Positions 19,551-29,585 of a stretch of DNA of 64,000 bases are shown here, one piece after another. The first letter of the stretch is position 1; the number at the start of each line of letters is the position of its first letter. Source of the DNA: Madurella fahalii (lineage: Eukaryota > Ascomycota > Sordariomycetes > Sordariales). Under the pieces are notes generated by a model. It searched no databases and was not told the DNA's origin. It was given only the letters and a program-made list of their open reading frames with translations. The position numbers and the translations under genes were made by a program. The stretch is from contig CM056875.1 of assembly GCA_029876055.1 (NCBI GenBank), positions 2,914,001 through 2,978,000 of the forward strand. The letters run 5' to 3'.

Positions 19551-20300
19551 GGGAGAGTTGCTCAATATCGGCCGTGATTCGGCCGGACATGCCTTCAACA
19601 TGATCCCGCACGGCTGCAGCTGTGACACTGGCACATCCTCCAGTTATTCAGCTTCTGCCTCCCAGACTGAGAGCTTCACCCCCTCATCTGTGGTCTGTCA
19701 TCCATCTCCCGGTCCAATCGTCGCCGCCCGCCACCCACTGCCACCTGGCCACATGCTGCGACCAACCCCAGCGTCGCCTACCTCCAGGACAATCAGCATC
19801 ATTCACTCCTATGCGTCTGGTCAGCTCAGCGAAACGCCTTCCACATCAGATGATACGCACCCCACCTTGCAACGGATCTACGATCGGCTACCGTTCTCGA
19901 TACCGATCCGCCACATGGTGCCTCCTCTTGGGGGGAGGGGGAATGTGAGCAGCGGGAGGGTTGCTCAATATTGGTCGGTTGGACAGAGCCATTTCGCGAA
20001 GGTGGCGGTGAGTACTGTAGGAGGTCTGGGTTGCTTCACATGGCCAATTGGATGGACATCGGCACAGAAATGTCGGTGGGAGGATTGCTCAATATGTTCG
20101 GGTGGTTGTCTTCCTGGTTAAGAAGCAGGAGAGAGGGTTGCTCAATATGGGTCGGTTGGACGGGTGCTGCCTCGTGGTTGTAGGGCAGGCAGGAGCAGGA
20201 TGGTTGCTTGATATCTTGGATGGCTGCTCCGTATATTTGGATGGTTACGTTTCTTGTTGAGAAGAGGAGGCTTGTTTGATACCCCCGTTCCCGTTGGATG
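19551..20300 (+). repeat. degenerate interspersed repeat around GGGTTGCTCAATAT
   Basis: The core GGTTGCTCAATAT followed by GGTCGGTTGGA-like sequence recurs at about 19555, 19958, 20080 and 20136. Weaker versions sit near 20030, 20199, 20263 and 20606. At two sites the core is preceded by a CTTGTTGAGAAG/CTGGTTAAGAAG segment, so the ancestral unit was probably 100-130 bp. No reading frame is conserved across copies. Confidence 0.6.
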
Positions 20301-21797
20301 GAAGCCTCTTGGTAGAGGATTGGAGTAGGAGGTATGAGAGGCTCTCACTTTGCCTCACGTATGAGTCTCGCGGGACAGACCACCGTGTTTGGATGTATAT
20401 TACCTGGGATCTCTCCCCATCATGTAGATTCTTGCGTTGCGCACCACCTGAATTACATTTGTTCTTTCTTGCTTTCTTTGCTGTGCTTTGACGCTCTCAG
20501 AGAGTCCTTGATAGCGCTTGGTTACCGGCTTTCCAAGTGAGAGGAACGGGAATGGATGCCTGAGATTGGCCAGTTGGGCGGGTCCGGCGTAGGAACGACA
20601 GTGGGAAGGTCGCTCGATACCGTATAGTCTCCATAAATTCGGTTTTCCGCGACTGGGTTAAGTTACTTTACTTCCTCGCTCCACCCACTGGACCCTGAGA
20701 TCGTGGGACCTATTGCAGTGGAGATCCAGAGCTCTGCGGTGGATGTGAAAGCAAACTCTCCTTTGTCAGCAGAGAGTGGAGTAGTTGGGAAGCTGACCGC
20801 ATTGGTCGAGCCCCACGGGAGTTGGATAAGTAAAACCAAATTTTGTGAGATTAGACGGTAGTAGCGGAGGGGGCAAAAATGATGTTGTTAGCATGAGTGG
20901 GCTGTGCTCTTTACGTACGTAGTTAGCTTAAATTCCTTAGGGATGATCTTGTGTGGTGGCAGTCCCCAGTGGGGCTTGCCCACTGCCGCCACCTGGCTCC
21001 ACAGGGCAGACCAGCCCACAGATAGATCGTGACGGAGATTTCTCCGCCCACAACACACAATACAACAAGCAATTCTACCGTGATCGCGCCACGCCACATT
21101 TTGAGATAACTTTTGGCGTGCACGTTATTCTGTGTCATTCGAGTGGGCAAGGCACGGGGGTGAGTCGAGGGCAAATTTGATGCCTCCTCTAGCCGCTCTA
21201 TCAGTGTTTAGCATATGGATAGGTTGGAGTGGATCTGGGCTTGTGATGCTGACCATCGGGAACGGTACCTGATGAAGCCCCTCGGTTTTACCCATGCAGC
21301 GTTAAATCGCTGTAGCGACGATGGATGTGGCGTATGACAAGGAACATTTTTCTTTCACTTTACTTCTCTATATCGTTGTTGGCAATAACAGGTATGGGCT
21401 ACTGCAGGAAACCGACAGATGCCCCTTTTAGAGTGCTTGAAATCACTGAAATTTGTGAGAGGTGCCTTTATCAGATGTCACTCTAAAAAAAGTAAAAATA
21501 AAACAACTCTAGCTTGCCGCGGCCACGCACCAGCCCTAAACTATCGGCAAGAACCCTTAACCTTGTTGGACGCCCACACGATTTTTGGATTTTCTCTCCA
21601 TCCATAAAAGGTCGACTCCGCTATGTTTCACAGCACATTACCTCTACTGCAGTGTCTCCCCTTGCACCAAAGTCGCGACATAATCGAAACGAAGCGACCA
21701 ACGCATCAAAGTAATCCAACGCATGTCCATGGAACTCGGAAAGAAGACAGGGCAGAATTCCTGCCTGAGGACACCCAATAATCCCATCATTCCTATC
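20301..21797. other. intergenic, no gene supported
   Basis: Short frames only. The sequence has no transposon ends that I can recognise. Confidence 0.4.
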
Positions 21798-22454
21798 ATG
21801 ATACATGTAGATCACTACTAACTCTTCATTGCTCAGCGACTCAAGGACGCCTGCCTCGTCCACCTCTGCAACGAGGCGCAAGCAGCTAACCAGACGACGG
21901 CGATCTTCACTCAATCCATTTCTGAGACACGCCGGGTCTCTCATTTGCTCGATGCCCTCAACATACGTGCCGTTTCTCTCCACTGCGATCTCTCTCTATC
22001 GGAGCGAGCAGCTTCTTTGGGCAAACTCCGCCGCAAGGAGTGCCCTGTCATTGTGACAACCGACATAGCGGCCAATCTTGGTCCTATCATGATCCCCATG
22101 GTCAACCGCATTATTAACTACGGCGTCACGGCGTGGAGAATGACTCCCAAACATATACGCAACGAACCAGCCATATAGCTCATACCGAGAATCCGGGGCA
22201 GGTCATCACCTTGATCACTGAATAGTAAGTTGAGGCAACTCCCAACATTTACCAATCACACCAGTTGGTTGAGTTAACATGGCACCTGCAGTGATGTGGA
22301 GTTCTACCTGCGTCTCAAGGATGACGTAGCTTTGAAGGAACACACCGTCAACGTGGACACGGTCATGACCTGCAGGGAGCAAGTCAAGGAGGCTGCACGC
22401 GAGGACCCCTCGCTGATTGAGAGCCCTTTTCTACAGGGAAGAGGTAGGAATTAG
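21798..22454 (+). pseudogene. DEAD-box RNA helicase relic (RRP3/DBP8-like C-terminal half)
   Basis: The sequence encodes LFIAQRLKDACLVHLCNE, then TAIFTQSISETRRVSHLLDAL and VIVTTDIA: helicase motifs of the second RecA domain (KDxYLVxLLNE, TAIIFT, ATDIAARG). The SAT/ARG part and the HRIGR motif are degraded and there is one frameshift and one stop. After that VITLITEY is joined through an intact intron (GTAAGT to CTGCAG, about 22213-22288) to DVEFYLRLKDDVALKEH, the usual tail of the family. The surviving intron argues for a duplicated gene copy, not a processed one. The N-terminal DEAD domain is missing. Confidence 0.65.
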
Positions 22455-23597
22455 GGGTTAGGGGGAAGTAATTGGGTCCGAGGCTGTTGGCATTGTGGTG
22501 AGGAAGTATGATATTGCTACCTGAGTTTCACGCCGTGACTTGGTAGTTGTATTTGTAGGAGTTTTGCGGGGGATGCTATGCGTTTCAAGGCACCTAGAAC
22601 CTGTATAATACCTATATATAAAAAGGTGGTGTGTTTACATGTAGCCACATCGGCCCTTGATGACGTCCTACTTGCAATAGTGTTGTTAGCTCAGCCATCA
22701 TTTCATGTAACAAAAACTTGCCTATTCGATTCGACCAGGACCTTAGATGTAATAGACGTTTTCCATGACGGAGATGTGCAAGTTGCCTCCACCACAAGTC
22801 ACATACAAGAGGTCAAGGAGTGCCTTCTCACTTGAGATACATCATGTGTGAATTTTTGGAAGCTCGACAGGACATGAGAAGTTGGATTCGGCCATGGATT
22901 ATCTTTCTTCACCTAGGAATATTGTCTTGGCAATGGGGAAGATAGCGAAGTCTTCATTCTTTCGCAGATCAGGCAGCAGGCGCTGGTTTTATGAAAGTGC
23001 CATTATAAAAGGAGAGCTCCGTCAACATCCTCAAGTTACTGCTGAGCTAAGGGGTCTTTCGCTACGTGGCGCATGTGTCGGGAACACGCAGATCCTCCCG
23101 TGTGCATACTGCATAAGGAAAACACTTTTGCGCCTCTTTGGCTTGGCTGGTCTGATCTGCAGGAGTCTCACATGATCAACCTCAGACTTGGATGCTCGGG
23201 ATAGTACACATGCACTTGATTCAGAGGGGAGGTAGGAAAAGGACAAAACCAAGCAGTCACAGCTCACGCCAGTGAAGAGCATGAAGAGGAACGATGAGTG
23301 TAAGTTACAAAACAGCTCTATTCCCCTGTCTTCGATTCTCTCTCAATCAATATAGGTCTTAGTCTAACAACGCCCAACGCCAATACATGTATCTAAGGTA
23401 TCATACCAGCAGCCAATGTCCAATGTCTGTGTCCAATGTCCAGCCAAATATAACCCAGATCTCTCGGGTCTTTCCCAGCTATACCAATCATAAACATACC
23501 ACATAGAACCCCAAGGGCAATCCCAATTCTACATACTTCCCATAAACAACCCCCTTCGCCTCCCGCTCTTCCATCCACCGTGATACTCAAGTATAGT
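22455..23597. other. intergenic, no gene supported
   Basis: Only small frames; the right 300 bp serve as 3' flank of the zinc transporter fragment. Confidence 0.4.
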
Positions 23598-24427
23598 TTA
23601 AGCCCACATCCCCAACAAACTCATCAACGCCAAACCCGCTACCAACCCCCCCATCCCTAAACACGTCCTCAACGGCCCCGCCGTCGTCATCTCCCCTCCC
23701 AACATCCAACCATGCGCCCGCATCTCCACCACACCAACCCACGCCAAAATCCCCGCCGACAGCGCATCCAGCGTGCCGATCGCAATGATCGTCGAGGGGT
23801 CATTTCCATTAAAGTTTTTCAGGACGCCAATGCCAATGGCCATTCCGACAGGTGTTACGAGGGCGAAGGCGGTGGCTAATAGAAATTTGCGGCGCATGGA
23901 GACCGTGTGGGTGTTGACGCATGTTTCGGGAGGCTGAGAGGTGGAATCTGATTCTTCGGTGGCGGAAGGTTTCCTTGGGGTAGGGTGTGCAGCGGTGGAA
24001 TGGTCGTGCGCGTGGGAATGTAAGTGGGGATGGTCCGAGGCGGCGCCGAGTTCCTCTGCGAGGGTGGTCGGCATCGACTGTTTGGGTTCATGGAAGTGGC
24101 CGTGGTGGCCGAGGCCGTGACCGTGGGGGTGGACGGGGAAGTCGGCGGAGCGGGGTTGGCCGAGGGTGGCGATGCGGGTGCTGAGGGCGATGCCTTCGAA
24201 CATTTGGTGGAAGAGGATGACGACGAAGAGGGTGGTGAAGGTGCTGTCGCCTGCTACGACGAGGGTGAGGCCGATTACTGGATGTTTTGTGTTAGTATGC
24301 CAGGTCAGGGGGGTGATAGAGAGAGCGAGCTTACGGAGAGAGTGAAAGATGACGCCGGCCTCGAGGACGACGATATTGACCATCTCGGGGCTGGCGTGAG
24401 AAGCCTTGGCAGCCGCACCGGGGGCTG
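23598..24427 (-). pseudogene. ZIP-family zinc transporter, 5' end missing
   Basis: Two exons are visible (about 24427-24335 and 24277-23598; intron donor GTAAGC, branch ACTAAC). They encode the metal-binding helix VIFHSL-LIGLTLVVAGDS and the next helix FHQMFEGIAL, the TM4-TM5 signature of ZIP transporters. A His-rich loop (HPHGHGLGHHGHFHEP, HPHLHSHAHDHS) and three more helices ending GLALMSLLGMWA follow. The N-terminal helices TM1-TM3 cannot be found: similarity begins at AAAKASHASPEM and upstream DNA is unrelated AT-rich sequence. It is therefore either truncated by a rearrangement near 24430 or has distant upstream exons. The coding part itself has no stops, which suggests the break is young. 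Confidence 0.7.
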
Positions 24428-25569
24428 ACCGGCGATGCGGCAGTGCCTACTATCTAGTCAACTCCGCTGACTAGATGCCAGGGCTCCCTAGTCCCGGCAC
24501 CATGGCTCTGGGTGTTACAGTTAAATGATATCTTGGGGTAATTTTGCTATATTCTTTAAAATATTATTTACTACGTCGATGCAGTGACTAAAATGACCTT
24601 TAACGTTATGTTACTTATATTGCAGGAATTTCCTTGTCCTCCTCCGCTTTCCCAGTATTATTTCTTTAAAGAAGATTGTTATGTAAGGAAATATGTAAGG
24701 ATATACCCCTGGCACACACACACCACACCCCTGAGCACCACACAACCCCTGGCACACCAACTACCACCGCCTTGTATTTAGACCACGGCCTCACCCACTC
24801 CTTTGGCTCAGGCCAGGTTGAAATCTTACCCCTTTGCCAATTCTTGCTCGCCACCATCGTGACCACCTTGATCAGGCGTACCTGCCTTTCCTTACAAATA
24901 TCCTGGCGTTTTTAACAAAGCTGCCAATAAAGACCCATAGACGCTTGAAGGGGCCTTTACCTAAGGTAAGCAATAATGTGTACATAATCAGTTACACGCA
25001 TTGTATTAAGCCAATAACAATTACCTATTCTCATTCCTTTATAACTTAGCCTTACTGGTTATATCTATGTATCTATACCCAGGTAGCATCCGCACACATC
25101 AGCAAATCTACAGCCAGGTAATCAATACTATACATATTTCTAGTACCTTCCAAAGATTGTAAGCCCCTAGCCAATCCTTCGTCTTCTGTCCCGCGCTCGC
25201 CGAACTCCTATTCAGGCAGCTACTTCCTGTAACGCGTCTCCTTACTTTGAAAGGCGGCAATTCATTACTGTATTCACAAACTTATATAGTAGCAATATTA
25301 GCGGCCAACGTTCAGAGTAATTAGCGACTCCCTTTCCATAACTTTCTCCTTTGGCAATCTCAAGTCAAGTGCTGAACCGTGATGACCCATGCCGCACTAT
25401 CTGGTCATCAATGATAGATTATTTTCTGGGAAAAATAGATAATTCAACTTGGGCGTAACGGGATCAGCGAGAGTGTTAAATGGCAGGTTTTTTTCTCTGT
25501 CTTTTGAGTGAAGGAAAGCGCGGTTAGGTGTTTGAGGAGGTTGTGGTGGTGGTGGTGATGGTGATGATA
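24428..25569. other. AT-rich, probably transposon-derived DNA
   Basis: Low-GC sequence with no coding potential abuts the broken zinc transporter. A small palindrome (CTAGTCA...TGACTAG, about 24455-24475) sits near the junction. A CACACC-rich patch lies at 24714-24770. No LTR or terminal repeat pair could be established. Confidence 0.4.
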
Positions 25570-25619
25570 CGAGGACCCAAACTGGGTCCTCGCAACTCCA
25601 CGGCCATTTTGGGCCGTGG
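25570..25619. repeat. two adjacent perfect hairpins
   Basis: CGAGGACCC/GGGTCCTCG with loop AAACT (25570-25592) is followed after CAACT by CCACGGCC/GGCCGTGG with loop ATTTTG (25598-25619). The next bases are CAACTAAT. The arrangement could be a transposon end or a bidirectional terminator. Confidence 0.75.
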
Positions 25620-25694
25620 CAACTAATTATAGCCGAGGCAGCCCAGAATAGTGACCCCCTCGCTCAGTCTGGCTCAGCCTAAGGCGGCAACTGC

Positions 25695-26881
25695 TCAGTT
25701 CCGAAGAAGGAAAGGGAAATTCGTGGTGTCGATTTTAGAGTGGTGTAATGGGTGTTTCCGTAGTGTTTGAAGCTCATCATCCTTTGCTTGTAAAACAAAT
25801 TCCAACTCGCGTTCCTTCTTCTCGAGCGCGCTGCGCCGTCTCTCCAGCGTTTCAGGCTCGCGATTCTTCTCTTTTTTGAGCATTTCGTTCTCGGCAAGAG
25901 ACTGAGAGAGCTTGTCGTTCGCGGCGCTTAGCTGTGCCTTCATGCGCCCCTTGAGGGTAGAGAATTGCGAGTCAAGCGCCTTAAGACGATCCGCCATCTC
26001 GAGTTGGAGAGTGGAGAGTTGGTTTTGCGTAGCAGCCAACTCTGCCTTCGTATGCTCTCTAAATGTTGAGTACTCCGCATTAAGGGTGTTTAGACGATGT
26101 TCTTTCCTTCGAAGGTTTTCATTCTCCAGTTGCAGAGCGGAAAGTTGTGTCCGCGTGGTATCCAACTCTCCCTCAGTGCGTTCTTTATATCTCGAGTGTT
26201 CCAAATCCAAAGCCAGCAAGCACTGTTCTTTCTCACGAAGATCGTTGTTCAGGATTTGTAGAGCGGAAACTCTGGCCAAAGCGGCGGCTAACTCTGTGTC
26301 GGTACGTTCTCTAGATGGAGGCGTCCTTGAAGATATAAAACCAGTCGGAGCGTCGGCGTGTTGGTGCTGGCCGGCATTTGTCGACTGCGAGCCTTGACTA
26401 CTCGCCGTGGAGCCGACCTGCGCTGAAAGTGCCGTCTGCCAATTCGCGCCCAACCATTCCGTCCGATGAATTGGTGTATCTCGACCGGGGCTGCAACTGG
26501 GGCTGCAACTCGCGCCAGGTCCGGGTTCAGATTTGTTGCTGACGACGGGGAGTAACTCGCCATAGCTCTCTGGACTAACCCTGCCCCTTTATCTGTGACT
26601 TTGTCCATTTGCATCTGGTTCATGTGATGGTCTCTGCAGAGACAGAGTCTGGCGAGATGTTGAAGCTCCTGCGCAGTCACATCCCACATCGGCTTTCTGG
26701 CCATCGAGTCGAGAAGTTTTTCCGCATCCCTAACGTCTGGCATCTCGTCCTCTCTGCCGCCTTTTGTCCACCCACACCGGGAACCGTGGCCGCCATTCCG
26801 GCCGTGGCACTGGATGCCACCCTTGATCATGGCCCTACCCCTGATATCTAGGAGTTGTTCTGGGTCCCATGACGCTGTCAT
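25695..26881 (-). CDS. coiled-coil protein with N-terminal Cys/His motif
   Basis: Two exons (26881-26580 and 26502-25695) separated by a 77-nt intron (GTTAGT donor, TTGCAG acceptor) give 369 aa. Residues 20-80 hold IQCHGRNGGHGSRCGW followed about 40 residues later by LCLCRDHHMNQ, a Cys-rich start and C-x-H end resembling a small fungal zinc-binding module (CxGxxxxGxRC...LLCxRxHxxQ). The second exon is a long coiled coil (about residues 145-345) built from repeated ALQLENENLRRKEHRL-type heptads in units of about 37 residues. The gene looks intact. The function is unknown; a scaffold or filament role is only a structural guess. If the intron is wrong, a frameshift would be needed. Confidence 0.6.
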
Positions 26882-27690
26882 CGTTCGGTTGAGGTCATCA
26901 AGCGATTTTTAATCCGAAAGAAGTGGCTTGCTGAAGGGATTGGGTGAAAGAGCTATACTAGCAGATTACACTGAAGATGGAGACAGGCCGTTTCAACGTT
27001 GGGGCGCAACCAGACTTTATAAAATCTCGCTCAAGAACCATGGCTGAGAGGGACATGCAAAGAGCTGATGAGCTGGAGGCCTTGCCGCAAGGCTTCGTAC
27101 GAGGCGGAGATCGGGCACATCTGTGGCTGACCGCCGACCGCCCAGCAGAGCACACCCAGAAACCACGTCACATATGCATCCAGATAAGAAAAGGACGCTG
27201 TATTGGGGAAATGGTGCGGCTGAGTTCAAGGTAACGCTGTTTCCACAAGAGCCAAGTTATTTTTGTCGCTTCGCGTTAACCGCCGCCAGAGACCCGATAG
27301 CAAGACAGGACGCGCTTTCTTGCAGCCCCCTTCGGCTCCTGAAACTCAACCATCTAAGGTACGAAGAGGACAAGCCGCGCAAAAGACTGGTTTGTGATTT
27401 CAGGAGGAAGCAGCTGACGTTACTGAGGTGGGTAAGCCGCGTAAAAGACTGGTTTGTGGTTTCAGGACAGAAAACAACTGACGTACGTTGACATGGGGTC
27501 CCGTCACAACCCTCGTCGATCTCACGCGTAAGAGCTGTATTGGAGCGGCACAATCAGTCGGGTAGGCCAGGCACCACCGGTACAAGAAGCGGATTGGCAT
27601 GCACTGAACTACTGGCGTGGATATTTCCGACAGGTGCGTAAGTTCTGCGAACCCAGATATCCTCCTGGAGCCTCTCTGATTGGATTGCGC
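26882..27690. other. intergenic with a short tandem duplication
   Basis: No intact gene. Two similar 50-bp copies (27371-27420 and 27433-27484; shared AAAAGACTGGTTTGTG) form a 62-bp-period duplication, about 85 percent alike. Confidence 0.5.
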
Positions 27691-27970
27691 GCCATCAACT
27701 GTACAAAAGATTCCCCTAGTTGTCGAAGTAAGAATGTTAGCGGAGAGATATGTTGCACTGATTACATCTAGGGACCTCCAAACAGAGATTGGCCCCAAAT
27801 GATTCTGGATGCCGTCAAAGTTACCCGAAGCGGGCTTAAGGAAAAGTGTTGGTGGGCCGACTGGCTGTGTATAGATCAATTCAATGCGCCAGAGCAACAG
27901 TTCCTTATCTCTAAGATGAATGCTATGAACGAAGGTGCCGAATTTGCTATTATCGCCGACCTTGGGTGAT
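27691..27970 (+). pseudogene. HET-domain relic
   Basis: A piece in one frame reads LAERYVALITS. After a frameshift the next reads PPNRDWPQMILDAVKVTRSG, WWADWLCIDQFNAPEQQ and GAEFAIIADLG, then a stop at 27967-27969. This follows the order of the fungal heterokaryon-incompatibility (HET) domain: YVALSYxWG, LPxxIxDAIxVTxxL, WxDxLCIdQ, IYxxAxxTIVAA. The frameshift lies in the SYVWG motif, and no downstream domain remains. Confidence 0.65.
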
Positions 27971-29049
27971 GCGAGGACCGGGCTTCCTGGCGTTGGAAAG
28001 ACCCCCCCTGCTGTGCAACCACCCATTAGTCCGACAAAGGAACAGAGGTTGACTAGCGGCTTCGGGGTGCTATAATTAGGAGGGCTTTATGAAGATTACG
28101 ACAACGAGGTATTGAAATTCTTTGGCAATACCGAAGGAAAGCTTCTCGAAAGAAGTAAGGATGGAGAGTAGCTCGATATATATTAGTATAGATTTAAAAC
28201 CCAGGATCGACTGGACTTCGCTGAGACGGTGGAGATACGGCTACACCAGAAGTATAATATATCCAGAAATTATTTTAGAACCCTCTAGAGGTTTGCGGAC
28301 GATAAGAAACGGCCTATCGATGAACGGACGGTGGAGATGGAGAAAATGTTAGGACAGAAATAAACTATATTATAGGAGTAGACGCTATATATTTTACGAG
28401 AGATCTCGTCATATGCTGGACTCCCTTCCGGTGCTATCATGACTGCAGAGACAATTCCGAAAGTTGTGATACCTAAGGTAGTTGCAAGCTCAACGCCGGC
28501 TTACCCAAGACAGCGGGTACTGCGCGACGCCGGTATCGACCATAGAAGATCCTAGATTACTATCAGGAAGTCTGATTGGGCTACATGCGGTTGAATATAT
28601 TAGGAAGGTATGCTGTCTACAAGGCGTCTGATATTTACGTAAAACAAACTTACCGGGAGTGCTGCGGTATGGCAGTATAATATCTCTTGAACTTCCTATG
28701 TCGCTCCACTATCGTCCAGACAAAAATCAGATTCTAGATTGGTATTTATCTGCTGTTACCACCGAAGCCTAGAACCTGGCTGAGATCAGAAATTCGAACT
28801 TACCGGGACCTTAGTGTTGTATTACAGGGCCAGGGCTCCTGGAACCTCAGGCTATTGAGGAAGGTTTTAGGCTGGCTGATGGATTCGGGCCGCTTGATGG
28901 AATATAACCTGGCTCGACGGCTGGAATTGGAAGTCGAAGAGGCTGAAGAGGAGGAAGAGATAGTGGACGAATCCGAAGTTGAAGACTAGGAGTCTTCAGG
29001 GCCTTGTATAAGGCCTTCCTTTCTTTTGCAACTAACTGGCGTCTGCTAC
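27971..29049. other. AT-rich decayed DNA
   Basis: No intact gene. Around 28850-28990 one frame encodes an acidic strip (LELEVEEAEEEEEIVDESEVED) that could be the tail of an old transposon protein, but there is no start and no domain to confirm it. Confidence 0.4.
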
Positions 29050-29303
29050 TGTTACGTGGCGGAGGCCAGCACTGCTCAGCAGTGTCTGGGCCCACATCCC
29101 GTCAGGGATGACGGCCCAGGGGTCATCGCATACGTCTATAAAGACCCCTCAGATTTGTCCTCAGAGGACCTTCATTCAATCAACCATCGTCATATCTTAC
29201 TTTGTCATAGATCATGCCAGTGTTCATGAAGTGCTTACCTCAGCGTCAAGGCTGACGCCCTTGAGGTCACCAGTTACGGGACCACGACGGAAACCCCGTA
29301 ACA
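29050..29303 (+). mobile_element. solo LTR (Gypsy type)
   Basis: A 254-bp sequence begins TGTTACG and ends CGTAACA (7-bp terminal inverted repeats). It contains a TATAAA at 29137-29142 and is flanked by the 5-bp direct repeat GCTAC (29045-29049 and 29304-29308). This is what remains when the two LTRs of a retrotransposon recombine. It shows little sign of RIP. Confidence 0.85.
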
Positions 29304-29585
29304 GCTACTGTTGTTTCCTATTACTTGTTGATATAGGTTTTTCACCCGGCCTATACGGTATGGTTTTCCTATGTATATAGCGGTAGAAGGCTTGGCACAC
29401 CCTATCTTGGGTAAAGCGGTGTAGGAAGAATAATAATAACGTAATACTTTTTGTCAACCCCGAGTGACTAGGACCCACGCAGCCTTTTTTGCACAGCAGC
29501 TATCCATGAGGTTACCCTCCTCATTATAAGCCTCGATCTACGCTCGTACTTCTAGGAGAATAACAGCAAAATGGATCGTTTCCAT

